Positions 44,735 to 54,079 of a DNA stretch of 60,826 nucleotides are shown here, piece after piece. The translations under genes and the position numbers were made by a program. The notes below the pieces were generated by a model, which did no database searches, was not told the origin of the DNA, and saw nothing but the letters and a program-made list of their open reading frames with translations. Origin of the DNA: Alcanivorax sp. (GTDB lineage Bacteria > Pseudomonadota > Gammaproteobacteria > Pseudomonadales > Alcanivoracaceae); the NCBI RefSeq assembly GCF_002733835.1, contig NZ_NVWY01000035.1, positions 1-60,826 of the forward strand, in the 5' to 3' direction. The number at the start of each line of letters is the position of its first letter. Within the stretch, counting starts at the first letter, position 1.

Positions 44735-45949
44735 ATGAGTGATGATCTGGATCCGACAACCCTGAATGTGGAAACCCTGGCTATTCGTACCGCGCAATTG
44801 CGTACGGATGAAATGGCACATTCGGATCCCATCTTCATGACCTCCAGCTTCGTCTACGAAAACGCGGCGCAAGCAGCGGCCCGGTTTAGTGGTAAAGAGC
44901 CCGGCAACATCTACTCCCGTTTTACCAACCCTACCGTACGTGCCTTTGAGCAACGGCTTGCGGCTCTGGAAGGCGGCGAGGCCTGTGTGGCTTTCGCGTC
45001 CGGTATGGCGGCGATCAGCGGTACGTTTTTCGCTTTGCTGGCACCAGGCGACCACATCGTCAGCTCGCGCAGTGTGTTCGGCACCACCAACGTGATCTAC
45101 GACCGTTACCTGAAGAAATTTGGTATCGATACCACGCTGGTGGACATGAGTGATCTTTCCCAGTGGCAAGCGGCGATTCGCCCGGAAACGAAAATGTTGT
45201 TTCTGGAAACGCCGTCGAATCCACTGGCGGAAGTCGGTGACATTGCTGCTCTGGCCAAGCTCGCCCATGACAATGGGGCGTTGCTGGTGGTGGATAACTG
45301 TTTCTGTACCCCGGCACTGCAAAAGCCTATTGAGCTGGGTGCTGACCTGATTATCCATAGCGCCACCAAATACCTGGACGGGCAGGGGCGTTGCCTCGGT
45401 GGTGCCGTGGTCGGCCCTAAAGAACCCATGAATGACATTCTCGGCTTTGTGCGTTCTGCCGGTTCCTGCATGAGCCCCTTCAATGCCTGGGTCTTTATCA
45501 AGGGGCTGGAAACGTTGAGCCTGCGCATGAAGGCGCAAAGCGAGCGGGCCATGGCATTGGCTGAATGGCTGGAGTCGCAACCAGGCATTGCACGTGTACA
45601 TTATGCCGGGCTGAAAAGTCACCCGCAGCATGAACTGGCTGGCAAGCAGCAGTCTGCCTATGGCGCGGTGATGTCCATCGAAGTCGAAGACGCTGACGGT
45701 AATCGTGATCGTCAGGCAGCCTGGCGCTTTATTGATGCCACTCGCCTGATTTCCATTACTGCCAACCTGGGTGATGTTAAAACAACCGTGACTCACCCGG
45801 CGACCACCACCCATGGGCGAGTCAACGAAGAAGAAAAGCAGCGAGCAGGGGTGACGGAAAATCTGATTCGTCTGGCCATTGGCCTGGAGGGAGTGGAGGA
45901 TCTGAAAGCAGACCTGAGCCGCGGCCTGAAGGCGCTGGCCAGCGCTTGA
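44735..45949 (+). CDS. metZ: O-succinylhomoserine sulfhydrylase
   Basis: A PLP enzyme of the Cys/Met metabolism family that makes homocysteine from O-succinylhomoserine and sulfide. The 404-residue protein has the motif SATKYLDGQGRCLGGAVVG with PLP Lys 212 and the YSRFTNPTVRAFEQRLAALE stretch. MetZ rather than MetB/MetC is supported by gene order (purF-metZ as in Pseudomonas) and by recalled family similarity; MetB cannot be fully ruled out by eye. Confidence 0.92.
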   Translation: MSDDLDPTTLNVETLAIRTAQLRTDEMAHSDPIFMTSSFVYENAAQAAARFSGKEPGNIYSRFTNPTVRAFEQRLAALEGGEACVAFASGMAAISGTFFALLAPGDHIVSSRSVFGTTNVIYDRYLKKFGIDTTLVDMSDLSQWQAAIRPETKMLFLETPSNPLAEVGDIAALAKLAHDNGALLVVDNCFCTPALQKPIELGADLIIHSATKYLDGQGRCLGGAVVGPKEPMNDILGFVRSAGSCMSPFNAWVFIKGLETLSLRMKAQSERAMALAEWLESQPGIARVHYAGLKSHPQHELAGKQQSAYGAVMSIEVEDADGNRDRQAAWRFIDATRLISITANLGDVKTTVTHPATTTHGRVNEEEKQRAGVTENLIRLAIGLEGVEDLKADLSRGLKALASA

Positions 45950-45995
45950 ACCCGCCTCGCTGCCCGAATTTGCAACCAATGCATAAAGGGGACGC

Positions 45996-46907
45996 ATGCA
46001 GGCACTGGATAAAGCCCTGGCCCAGGTAGGGCGAGTTGTACTGGGCAAAGAAGAACAACTGAAACTGGCGCTGACCTGCATGTTGGCCAATGGCCATCTG
46101 CTGATCGAAGACCTGCCGGGCATGGGCAAAACCACTTTGGCCCATGCGCTGGCGAGGGTGTTCCAGCTGGATTACCGGCGGGTGCAGTTCACCAGCGATA
46201 TGCTGCCGGCGGATATCCTGGGTGTGTCCGTATTCGACCCCAGCACCCAGCAATTTTCCCTCCGCGAAGGTCCGGTGTTCACCCAGTTGCTGCTGGCCGA
46301 TGAAATCAACCGCGCCACGCCGAAAACCCAGAGCGCCTTGCTGGAAGCCATGGAAGAGCGGCAGGTCACGCTGGATGGGGTGACCCGGCCATTACCCGCG
46401 CCGTTTTTTGTGGTGGCGACCCAGAACCCGGTGGATCAGGCTGGCACTTTCGTATTGCCGGAATCCCAGCTGGACCGTTTTCTGATGCGCATTTCCCTGG
46501 GCTACCCGGCCCCGGATGTGGAGCTGGAACTGCTCGCCGGCGGCGATTTGCGCCAGCAGGTGCGCGAGTTGAAAGCGGTGATCAATGGCGAAGGGCTGAT
46601 GAAGCTGGCCCAGGTAGTGGGCAAAATTCGTGTTACCCGCGAGCTGCTCGACTATGTGCAACGGCTGCTTGACGCCACGCGTTCTGATGACCGCTTTGTG
46701 GCGGGGCTGTCACCCCGTGCGGGTTTGGGGCTGTTACGTGCGGCACGGGCCTGGGCGCTGATTACGGGCCGGGACTATGTGCTGCCAGAAGACGTGCAGG
46801 CGGTCTGGGCCTCGGTGGCAGAGCATCGCCTGAGTGCCCGGCAAGGGGGCAGCGTGGCTGCCATTAGCCAATCATTGCTCCAGTCCGTGCCTGTGGTACG
46901 GCGCTAG
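45996..46907 (+). CDS. MoxR-family AAA+ ATPase
   Basis: A 303-residue AAA+ protein. Walker A is GMGKTT (42-47), Walker B is LLADEINRATPKTQ, followed by MEERQVTLDGVTRPLP and a sensor-1 ATQNP. MoxR ATPases act as chaperones, often for von Willebrand factor A or DUF58 proteins. Here the following gene is DUF58 and the next a membrane transglutaminase, the usual trio. AGGGGAC precedes the ATG. Promoter within the 46 bases after metZ is possible. Confidence 0.93.
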   Translation: MQALDKALAQVGRVVLGKEEQLKLALTCMLANGHLLIEDLPGMGKTTLAHALARVFQLDYRRVQFTSDMLPADILGVSVFDPSTQQFSLREGPVFTQLLLADEINRATPKTQSALLEAMEERQVTLDGVTRPLPAPFFVVATQNPVDQAGTFVLPESQLDRFLMRISLGYPAPDVELELLAGGDLRQQVRELKAVINGEGLMKLAQVVGKIRVTRELLDYVQRLLDATRSDDRFVAGLSPRAGLGLLRAARAWALITGRDYVLPEDVQAVWASVAEHRLSARQGGSVAAISQSLLQSVPVVRR

Positions 46908-46916
46908 GGCGGCATC

Positions 46917-47873
46917 GTGAGGCTTCCTCAAGGACCGCGCCGGCTGTACGAGCGATGGTTGGCACGCCGTCTGCCGGCGGCCAGTCAGATTGTTCTGAAC
47001 CAGAAACGTATTTTTATTTTTCCTACCGGCTACGGGTTCTTCTATCTGTTAGTGGCCGCGCTACTGTTTATCGGTGGCATCAATTATGAAAACAACCTGA
47101 TTCTGGCCCTGTCTTTTCTGATGGCGAGCCTGTTTCTGGTGGCCATCCTGCATACGTTCCGCAATTTATCCGCCCTGGGTCTGCGCAATGGCACGACGGA
47201 ATCCGGCTTCAGTGGCGAAGAAGGGGCACTGGAAGTGGTGCTGTTTGCTGAACAGCGGGCACACCACTGTGTCTGGTTGCGTTGGCCGGGGCAGGATGCA
47301 CAGCAAGTGAGTGTCATGGCCGGGGAGGAGGAGAGCCTGTGGCTGAATCTGCCGTTGGCCAGAAGGGGCAAAATCTCGGCACCACGACTGAAAGTGGAAA
47401 GCCGTTTTCCTCTTGGTTTGCTGCGTGCCTGGTCCTACGCGACGCTTGATCATTACTGTCTGGCCTGGCCGCGTCCGCAGGAAAGTGAAGATTGCCCTGC
47501 CGATGGAGGCAAGAACAACCAGCGGGCATTCAGCAGTGGCCAGCCCGGCAACGAAGAGTTTCAGGGGTTGCGCCGCTATGTGCCGGGTGATTCCTTGCGC
47601 AAGATCGATTGGAAAGGCTATGCCCGTGGTCGCGGCCTGAATACCAAGTTGTTCGAAGAGCCTGTGGGCGGGCGGCTCTGGCTACGCTGGGACAAGCTGG
47701 AAGGGTTGGGTGATGAACAACGGCTTTCCATTCTCTGTCACTGGGTGCTGGAGCTGGATCGGCAGCACCAGCCCTATGGGTTGGTGTTGCCGGGCCTGAC
47801 ATTGGCACCGGATACCGGTGATGTGCATCGCTGGCGCTTGCTGGATGCGCTGGCCTGTTACCCGGAGTTCTGA
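46917..47873 (+). CDS. DUF58 protein
   Basis: A 318-residue protein of the DUF58 family. Two N-terminal hydrophobic helices (about 38-75) are followed by a soluble domain with the diagnostic stretch LRRYVPGDSLRKIDWKGYARG. The start is GTG at 46917, ten bases after the MoxR stop, with AGGGCGG before it. The stop shares a base with the next start. Its function is unknown but it works with MoxR. Confidence 0.9.
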   Translation: MRLPQGPRRLYERWLARRLPAASQIVLNQKRIFIFPTGYGFFYLLVAALLFIGGINYENNLILALSFLMASLFLVAILHTFRNLSALGLRNGTTESGFSGEEGALEVVLFAEQRAHHCVWLRWPGQDAQQVSVMAGEEESLWLNLPLARRGKISAPRLKVESRFPLGLLRAWSYATLDHYCLAWPRPQESEDCPADGGKNNQRAFSSGQPGNEEFQGLRRYVPGDSLRKIDWKGYARGRGLNTKLFEEPVGGRLWLRWDKLEGLGDEQRLSILCHWVLELDRQHQPYGLVLPGLTLAPDTGDVHRWRLLDALACYPEF

Positions 47874-49909
47874 TGGCGCGTATTTACCAGGTTCCTTCCC
47901 ATACCCGGCTTTGGCTGACGCTTGCGGTAACGTTCTGTGCGCTGCCTCAGCTACTCAAAGGCCCGCTTTGGCAGGGTGGCCTGTTTGCGTTGGTGATCGC
48001 GATCCGTGCCCTGGTCAACCGCCAGCGGGTGGCGCTGCCCGGGCGTATTATCCGCAGCCTGTTGTTGATGGGGGCGGTGGCGCTCACCTTTTACAGCTTC
48101 GGCCGCCTGTACGGTCCGGAAGCGGGGGTGGCCCTGTTGGTGTCGCTGTTCGGGCTCAAGTATCTGGAAGTGGTCAGTCAGCGCGATGCCTACGTCTTGC
48201 TGGTGCTGGGCTTCTTTGTTTGTGCGACGTCGTTGCTGTTCTCGCAAAGTCCGCTGATGTTCCTCTATGTGTTGCTGTGCATGGTGCTACTCACCGCCTG
48301 CCTGGCGGGCATTAATCATAGCGATACCCGTGCCAGCGGCCTGCAGCACCTTAAACGCGCTGGCATCATCATGGCCCAGGCGGTCCCCTTGATGCTGATT
48401 TTGTTTGTGCTGGTGCCCAGAGTGGCGCCTCTGTGGAACATGCAGGTGGGCAACGGAAAAGCCCGCACCGGGATGACCGACAGCATGGCCCCCGGGCAGA
48501 TCAGCGAGCTGTCAGAGTCGTCCGCACTGGCGTTCCGCGTCGTTTTTGACGGCGATATGCCGCCGCCGGCAGAGCGCTACTGGCGCGGCCTGACATTGAG
48601 CCATTTTGATGGCCGGGCCTGGCAGCAGGCCATTCCTCGCGGCATGGATGAGGCTCGTTACCTGTACGGCGGCCGTGGGCCGACCCCGGACTGGGTGGAT
48701 GCGTTGACAGCCGGGCGGGGCGACGGCACCAGCTATGCCTACCAGGTTATAGTTGAACCTACACAGCGCCGCTGGCTGTTTGCCATGCCGGTACCCTTTG
48801 TCAGTGAGGGAGGCGTCAGCCTGGCCCGGGACATGCGGCTGGTGGCGAACAACCCGGTGAGCCAACGGCAGAGCTATCAGGTGGTCAGTGTACCGGCGGC
48901 AACCCGGCGACTGCCATTGGTTGCAGAAGAGAAAGCGCTGATGCTGTCGATTCCTGACGAGAGCGGCCGCCGTGCCCGTGGTCTCGCCCAGCAGTGGCGC
49001 CTTGAGAACCCGTCGGATGCGGCAGTGGTGCAGCAGGCGTTGAGGTATTTTCGCCAACAGCCTTTCCACTATACGCTGCGACCGCCCAAACTGGTGGCCG
49101 ACCCCATTGACGATTTCCTGTTCCGTTCGCGCAAGGGGTTCTGCGAGCATTATGCCTCCAGCTTTACCTTCCTGATGCGCGCTGCCGGAATCCCTGCCCG
49201 GGTGGTGGTGGGCTATCAGGGAGGCGAACAGAACAGTCTGGGTTCCCACTTGCTGGTGCGTCAATACGACGCCCATGCCTGGAGTGAGGTGTGGCTTGAG
49301 GGGCAGGGCTGGGTGCGGGTGGACCCCACCGGTGCCGTGGCGCCAGAACGCGTGGAGCGAGGTTTACGAGCCGCGCTTGAAGAGCGTGATTCCGGGGGTG
49401 AGCTAAGCGGTATTCAATTTGATGGCTTTGCCGACAGCGGCCTGCTGGGCGTCATGCGTGAGTGGGCCGATTATGTGGATTTCCGCTGGCAGACCTGGGT
49501 GCTGGGCTACGACAGCCAGCTGCAGTTGTCCGTGCTGAGCAAGCTGCTGGGGCAAGTGACACCGCTGCGTGTGGCTATTACGTTGATGGTGTCTGTGGCC
49601 TTGCTGCTGGGGCTGTATGGCCTGTACCTGTTCTGGCGCAACCCAGCCCATAGTCAGTCGCCCTTGGAGAAGGAGTTCTGGCGGTTACATCAGCGTGCTC
49701 AGGCCTGCGGGCTGGCGTTGGCCCCCGGGGTAACGCCTTCGCAACTGGCCAGCACCATAGCAGAGCGCTGGCCACGAGCGGCCAGCCCGGCCCAGGATTG
49801 GGCCCGTTACTACCAGCGTGCACTGTACGATCCACGGCAAAAAACCCGTAAACAGCAAATGCGCCATTTACGTGGCCTGCGAAATCGCTTATACAAATTA
49901 TTGGACTAG
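47873..49909 (+). CDS. tgpA: TgpA-like membrane transglutaminase
   Basis: A 678-residue protein similar to Pseudomonas TgpA, which is essential there. It has about six N-terminal membrane helices (residues 10-190), then a periplasmic transglutaminase-like domain with catalytic Cys 424 (RKGFCEHYASS), His 468 (YDAHAWSEVW) and Asp 484 (VRVDPT), then one more membrane helix (about 567-585) and a cytoplasmic DUF4129-like tail. The ATG is joined to the previous stop (TGATG). Confidence 0.93.
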   Translation: MARIYQVPSHTRLWLTLAVTFCALPQLLKGPLWQGGLFALVIAIRALVNRQRVALPGRIIRSLLLMGAVALTFYSFGRLYGPEAGVALLVSLFGLKYLEVVSQRDAYVLLVLGFFVCATSLLFSQSPLMFLYVLLCMVLLTACLAGINHSDTRASGLQHLKRAGIIMAQAVPLMLILFVLVPRVAPLWNMQVGNGKARTGMTDSMAPGQISELSESSALAFRVVFDGDMPPPAERYWRGLTLSHFDGRAWQQAIPRGMDEARYLYGGRGPTPDWVDALTAGRGDGTSYAYQVIVEPTQRRWLFAMPVPFVSEGGVSLARDMRLVANNPVSQRQSYQVVSVPAATRRLPLVAEEKALMLSIPDESGRRARGLAQQWRLENPSDAAVVQQALRYFRQQPFHYTLRPPKLVADPIDDFLFRSRKGFCEHYASSFTFLMRAAGIPARVVVGYQGGEQNSLGSHLLVRQYDAHAWSEVWLEGQGWVRVDPTGAVAPERVERGLRAALEERDSGGELSGIQFDGFADSGLLGVMREWADYVDFRWQTWVLGYDSQLQLSVLSKLLGQVTPLRVAITLMVSVALLLGLYGLYLFWRNPAHSQSPLEKEFWRLHQRAQACGLALAPGVTPSQLASTIAERWPRAASPAQDWARYYQRALYDPRQKTRKQQMRHLRGLRNRLYKLLD

Positions 49910-49980
49910 TGTGCTAGCCGGGAGGCGGGTACGCTGGTATGCGTTGCAATGATTGCTTGGGTTGTTATGGAGAACGACGA

Positions 49981-50718
49981 ATGCGTGCCGCAAATTATAA
50001 GAAAGCGCTCGAACTGACAGAGCATACCCCTTGGGCCCAGCAGTTCTGGGATGACCTGGTGCCCCTCAAGAACAAGGTTGTTAACCACCCGGTATTCGCG
50101 GAAATGGCCAGCGGGCAACTGAGCCTGCCGCGTTTCCGTTGTGCGTTATTGAATTTCTACCCGCTGGTGGAAAACTTCCCCAAGTATATGGGGCTGAACC
50201 TGGCGAAAACCCGGCCTGGCCGCTTCCCGGGCCATGAGCAGGCCAAGAACTGGTTGATCGGCAACATCAAGATTGAGCAGCGCCACGCCTATTGGTACCA
50301 GGACTGGGCCATGGGTTTCGGCCTGACACTGGAAGACCTTGAGTTCGTTGAGCCTCCCGCGGCAATGGATGCGGTCAACAATTTTCTCTGGACCATGGGG
50401 CGCCAGGGCAGCCTGGAAGAAGGTATTGCTGCCACCAATCTGGCCATTGAGTGGGCCACGGGCGAGTGGAGCCAGAGTGTGGTCAAGGGTATGAAGGCGT
50501 ATCAGGAAGACGGGGTCGCCACGATTAACCGTCATTCCATGGCCTGGCTGAGAGCTCATGCCTCCTATGACGACGATCACCCCCATGAGGCCATGGAGTT
50601 GGTGAAGTTGCTCTGTGTAGAGCAGGAAAGCCGTGACCGCGCCTTCAAGGCGGCCCAGCGTGGGCTGGAGTATTACATTCAGGCGCTGGATTATTGCTAT
50701 CAAACGCCGGAAGCTTGA
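49981..50718 (+). CDS. Haem-oxygenase-like diiron protein (TenA/PqqC-like, possible UndA homologue)
   Basis: A 245-residue all-helical protein of the TenA/PqqC/CADD superfamily. Potential metal ligands are E99 and H102 (IKIEQRHAYW), E157 (AIEWATGE), H193 (LRAHASY), D197 and H200/H202. The E/H/E/H spacing is almost that of the medium-chain fatty acid decarboxylase UndA as I recall it (E101, H104, E159, H194). UndA makes 1-alkenes from fatty acids. Without a search I cannot separate UndA from other members of this superfamily, some annotated as iron-containing redox enzymes. The ATG at 49981 has GGAGA before it; the frame starts earlier at 49939. Confidence 0.82.
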   Translation: MRAANYKKALELTEHTPWAQQFWDDLVPLKNKVVNHPVFAEMASGQLSLPRFRCALLNFYPLVENFPKYMGLNLAKTRPGRFPGHEQAKNWLIGNIKIEQRHAYWYQDWAMGFGLTLEDLEFVEPPAAMDAVNNFLWTMGRQGSLEEGIAATNLAIEWATGEWSQSVVKGMKAYQEDGVATINRHSMAWLRAHASYDDDHPHEAMELVKLLCVEQESRDRAFKAAQRGLEYYIQALDYCYQTPEA

Positions 50719-50727
50719 AGCCGGATG

Positions 50728-50775
50728 CCTGACGCTTGCGCCTGACCTTTACCGTTAGGCGTCCTGCGTCAGGCC
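50728..50775. repeat. Hairpin with GCGTCAGGC units between convergent genes
   Basis: GCCTGACGC (50728-50736) and GCGTCAGGC (50767-50775) form a perfect 9-bp stem, with an inner near-stem (GCGCCTGAC with GTTAGGCGT). It sits between convergent genes and may act as a bidirectional terminator. The unit matches the heptamer repeat at 24191. Confidence 0.7.
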
Positions 50776-50785
50776 TCGGGCGTTG

Positions 50786-51352
50786 CTACATATACACTTT
50801 CAGCTTGTCGCGAATCACTTTCTGGATTGCCTTGATCTCCATGGCAGACCGGTCCACCAGCTTGGATGGTTGAATGCGATGCAGGTGCAGGCAGGGAAAA
50901 TCCTTGCGGAAGGCGCGCAGGTCGCCTTTGGTGATAACCGGCAGAAAGGGGACTTCCTTCGTTTCTTTTTTCATCAACGCCCACAGGCCCACTTTCAGCG
51001 GTACCGGCTTGATGACGCGCTTGCCGTACTTCAGCAGGCGCAAGGTCAGAAATAATCCTTCCTTACCGAAAAGATCGCCGGGGACGATATACATGCCGCT
51101 GGCATGCACACTGTGGTCCCCAATGCTGTTGAACGTATCGTGGTACGCGTAGGGGTTGGGTAAAATGATCATTGAACGATCATCATCATCGGGCAATGAG
51201 ATGTCGTAGTTGGTATAGAGCTGCTGTACTGGTGCACTGTAAACGCACAGCGTTTCCTGGAACTGTTTGATAAAATTGACCGCCCGCTTGTGGTTGTCAA
51301 ACTGGTCCAGTTTCCAGATTAGATGCTCAGGGATCCCCAAATCATTCAGCAT
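50786..51352 (-). CDS. Uncharacterised protein
   Basis: A 188-residue soluble protein I do not recognise. It has a helical start (DLGIPEHLIWKLDQFDNHKRAVNFIKQF is not a known motif), a central region that looks beta-rich (SMIILPNPYAYHDTF, ASGMYIVPGDLFG) and a basic C-terminus. No signal peptide, no membrane helix, no cysteine pattern. It converges with the haem-oxygenase-like gene and diverges from hrpB, with about 140 AT-rich bases upstream. Confidence 0.72.
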   Translation of the reverse strand: MLNDLGIPEHLIWKLDQFDNHKRAVNFIKQFQETLCVYSAPVQQLYTNYDISLPDDDDRSMIILPNPYAYHDTFNSIGDHSVHASGMYIVPGDLFGKEGLFLTLRLLKYGKRVIKPVPLKVGLWALMKKETKEVPFLPVITKGDLRAFRKDFPCLHLHRIQPSKLVDRSAMEIKAIQKVIRDKLKVYM

Positions 51353-51492
51353 AAATCACTATCTGACGTAGTTATTAATTATTAGCTATATGAGCAGAAT
51401 ATAGCATAGGTTTTGCACGTCACGAGCATTACTGCGTGATGAAAAGTGCCAGCGTGACGGTGGTCACGGCGAAACGGCGACGGACGTAACGA

Positions 51493-53937
51493 ATGGCAAC
51501 AGTTTTTCCAGTCGATCAGGCGATTAACCCGCTTTTACAGGCGTTAAAGGCGCACGGGCGTGCCATTCTCGAGGCGCCGCCGGGGGCCGGGAAGTCTACC
51601 CGTGTACCCCTGGCGCTGCTGGACAGTGAGTGGGGCCAGCGCGGGAAAATCCTGATGCTGGAACCGCGCCGCGTGGCGGCCCGCTCGGTGGCCACTTTTA
51701 TGGCCTCGCAACGGGGAGAAGCCGTTGGGCAATCGGTCGGCTACCGCACCCGTACTGATACCCGAGTGAGTGCCCGGACGCGCCTGGAAGTGGTGACCGA
51801 AGGGGTACTGACCCGCATGTTGCTCAACGATCCCGAGCTCCCCGGTGTCAGCCTGGTGATTTTTGATGAATTCCATGAACGCTCTCTGAACGCCGATCTT
51901 GGCCTGGCCCTGATTCTGGAGGCGAGTGAGGTTTTTCGTCCCGATCTCGGCCTGCTGGTGATGTCCGCCACGTTGGACTGCGGCCCGCTGGAAACCCTTC
52001 TGCAGGCGCCGGTGGTGCGTAGCGAAGGGCAGAGCTACCCCGTGTCCGTTGCCTATGCGCCGGTGCCCGCCCGCCAGGACTGGCGCAACCATTGCGCGGA
52101 ACAGGTGATGGGACTGATCGGCGACGCCGGGGTGATGCTGGTCTTCCTGCCCGGGCAGAGCGATATGCGTCGTGTTGCCAGTCAGCTGGATCAGCGGGGC
52201 TGTCGGGTACCGGTGGCCACGCTTCATGGTGGTTTGTCTCTGGACAAACAGCAGAGGGTGCTCGAATTGGCAGCCAATGAGCCGCAGCTGATCGTGTTGG
52301 CGACCAATGTGGCAGAAACCAGCCTGACCATCGACGGGGTAACCCACGTGGTCGATAGTGGTTTCGCCCGCGAGCCGGTCTATGATCCTGCCCGGCATCG
52401 TACTCGCTTGGTGACCCGCCGCATCAGTGAGGCCAACGCCCGGCAACGTAGCGGCCGGGCCGGGCGCCTGGGCCCAGGCCATAGCCTGCGCTTGTGGGGC
52501 GAAGCGGATGTGTTGGCGCGTTATCAATTGCCGGAAATTCAGCGTGTGGGGCTCGACCGGCTAGTGCTGGATCTGGCTCGCTGGGGTTGCCGTGATCCAC
52601 AACAGATGCCATGGCTTGATGCGCCACCGCAGGCCGCCTGGGACAGTGCGGTGGAGCGCCTGCAGCGCGGTGGTGCGCTGGATCAAAGCGGGTCGCTGAC
52701 GCCTCGGGGCGATGCCATTGCTCGTCTCCCTGTGGATCCATCTCTTGCCCTTCTGTTGATTGCTGCCAAAGAGATCGGGCTAGCCGAGCCGGCGGCCCGG
52801 CTTGTTGCGGTGCTCTCCGAGCGGGATATCCTTGCCGGCGAGGGCGTGGATTTACGGCGGCGCCTGGAGGCGCTGGAGAATCATCCGCAACGCTTCGCTA
52901 CGGTGCTTGCCGAGGCGAAGCGTCTTAACGCCGGGAACGACCAGACACCGCAAGGCTGGCGCGATGGCATGGGTGGCTTGCTGGCGTCGGTGTTTGCGTT
53001 GCAGATAAGCCGGCGGCGCAGCGGTAGCCAGGGGCGTTACCAAATGGCCGATGGCCCGGGCCTGTTCCTGCATGACAACGATAGCCTGCAGGGAACGGAA
53101 TGGTTGCTGGTCATGGACACGGATGGGCAGCCTAAAGACGCGCGCATTCGCCTCGCCTGGCCTTTGACTGATCAAGAGATTGACTCTGTTCTGGAGCAGC
53201 ATGGCCGTTGGCGGGAACACATTGGTTGGGACTCAGAAAAACAGCGGGTCACCGGGCGCCGTGAACGGGTGCTGGGGAATTTGGTCCTGCAAAGCCAGCC
53301 ACTGGCGTCACTGAGCAATGAACAGCAGGTAGCCGGCCTGTTGGCTGGCATCCGCAGCCTGGGGCTTGCGGTGCTTCCCTGGGAGGAGTGTTGGCGTCAG
53401 TGGCAAGCGCGTATTCTGCGCTTGTCTGCGATGCAGCCAGAGGCGGGTTGGCCGGATGTGAGTGATGCGGGGCTTCTGTCCGGGCTGGAGCAGTGGCTGG
53501 GGCCTTACCTTGCGGGGATGCGCAGCGTGGCGGATCTAAAAAAATTGCCTCTGGGGGCTGCGCTGTCTGGCCTGTTATCGATAGATCAGCAGCGCCAACT
53601 GAAGCAATGGATGCCGGAAACGGTGACCATTCCCACCGGCCGTACCGTGCATCTGGATTACACCGGTGAGCATGTGGTGCTGGCTGCCAAGTTGCAGGAA
53701 CTGTTCGGTTTGCAGAGGTTGCCGATGCTAGCGGATGGTGCGCTTGCGATCACGGTTCACCTGCTCACTCCGGCGGGGCGCCCGGCAGCGATTACCGATA
53801 ACCTGGCGCGGTTCTGGGCAGAGAACTATGCGGCCGTGCGCAAGGATTTACGTGGCCGTTATCCCAAGCATCCATGGCCTGAAGATCCTCTGCAGGCACA
53901 GGCTACCAGGCTGACCAAGCGCCGGTTAGGGCAGTAG
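51493..53937 (+). CDS. hrpB: ATP-dependent helicase HrpB
   Basis: An 814-residue DEAH-type helicase. Walker A is APPGAGKSTRVPLAL, motif II is DEFHERSLN, motif III SATLD, motif V ATNVAETSLTIDGV, and motif VI RSGRAGRLGPG. The long C-terminal part is typical of HrpB rather than HrpA. It is a putative RNA helicase; its role varies between species. Ends 20 bases before a REP-like hairpin and a bidirectional terminator facing acnB. Confidence 0.93.
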   Translation: MATVFPVDQAINPLLQALKAHGRAILEAPPGAGKSTRVPLALLDSEWGQRGKILMLEPRRVAARSVATFMASQRGEAVGQSVGYRTRTDTRVSARTRLEVVTEGVLTRMLLNDPELPGVSLVIFDEFHERSLNADLGLALILEASEVFRPDLGLLVMSATLDCGPLETLLQAPVVRSEGQSYPVSVAYAPVPARQDWRNHCAEQVMGLIGDAGVMLVFLPGQSDMRRVASQLDQRGCRVPVATLHGGLSLDKQQRVLELAANEPQLIVLATNVAETSLTIDGVTHVVDSGFAREPVYDPARHRTRLVTRRISEANARQRSGRAGRLGPGHSLRLWGEADVLARYQLPEIQRVGLDRLVLDLARWGCRDPQQMPWLDAPPQAAWDSAVERLQRGGALDQSGSLTPRGDAIARLPVDPSLALLLIAAKEIGLAEPAARLVAVLSERDILAGEGVDLRRRLEALENHPQRFATVLAEAKRLNAGNDQTPQGWRDGMGGLLASVFALQISRRRSGSQGRYQMADGPGLFLHDNDSLQGTEWLLVMDTDGQPKDARIRLAWPLTDQEIDSVLEQHGRWREHIGWDSEKQRVTGRRERVLGNLVLQSQPLASLSNEQQVAGLLAGIRSLGLAVLPWEECWRQWQARILRLSAMQPEAGWPDVSDAGLLSGLEQWLGPYLAGMRSVADLKKLPLGAALSGLLSIDQQRQLKQWMPETVTIPTGRTVHLDYTGEHVVLAAKLQELFGLQRLPMLADGALAITVHLLTPAGRPAAITDNLARFWAENYAAVRKDLRGRYPKHPWPEDPLQAQATRLTKRRLGQ

Positions 53938-53956
53938 GGGCTTTGATTTTTCGGGG

Positions 53957-53993
53957 TTTGTCGGCTTACGGCCTTCGGCCTAAGCCGACCTAC
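53957..53993. repeat. REP-like palindrome
   Basis: GTCGGCTTA (53960-53968), then GGCC-TTC-GGCC, then TAAGCCGAC (53981-53989), followed by CTAC. The form GTCGGCTTA...TAAGCCGAC is like REP-type palindromes I remember from Pseudomonas and relatives. One copy is visible in this window. Confidence 0.75.
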
Positions 53994-54022
53994 TCAGTGC
54001 CGATTAGTCGCGAAGCACCCAC

Positions 54023-54053
54023 AAAAAAGCCCGGCTGCGAAGCCGGGCTTTTT
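54023..54053. terminator. Bidirectional terminator between hrpB and acnB
   Basis: A6 then GCCCGGCT, loop GCGA, AGCCGGGC then T5. Both strands have a T tract after an 8-9 bp GC-rich stem, fitting the convergent genes on each side. Confidence 0.93.
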
Positions 54054-54079
54054 GGTTCCGTGAAACGGTCAGTCAGTCG

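Noticed and set aside
45996..49909. MoxR-DUF58-transglutaminase as a new system.
   Set aside because: This trio is common and known in Pseudomonas and relatives, including essential TgpA.
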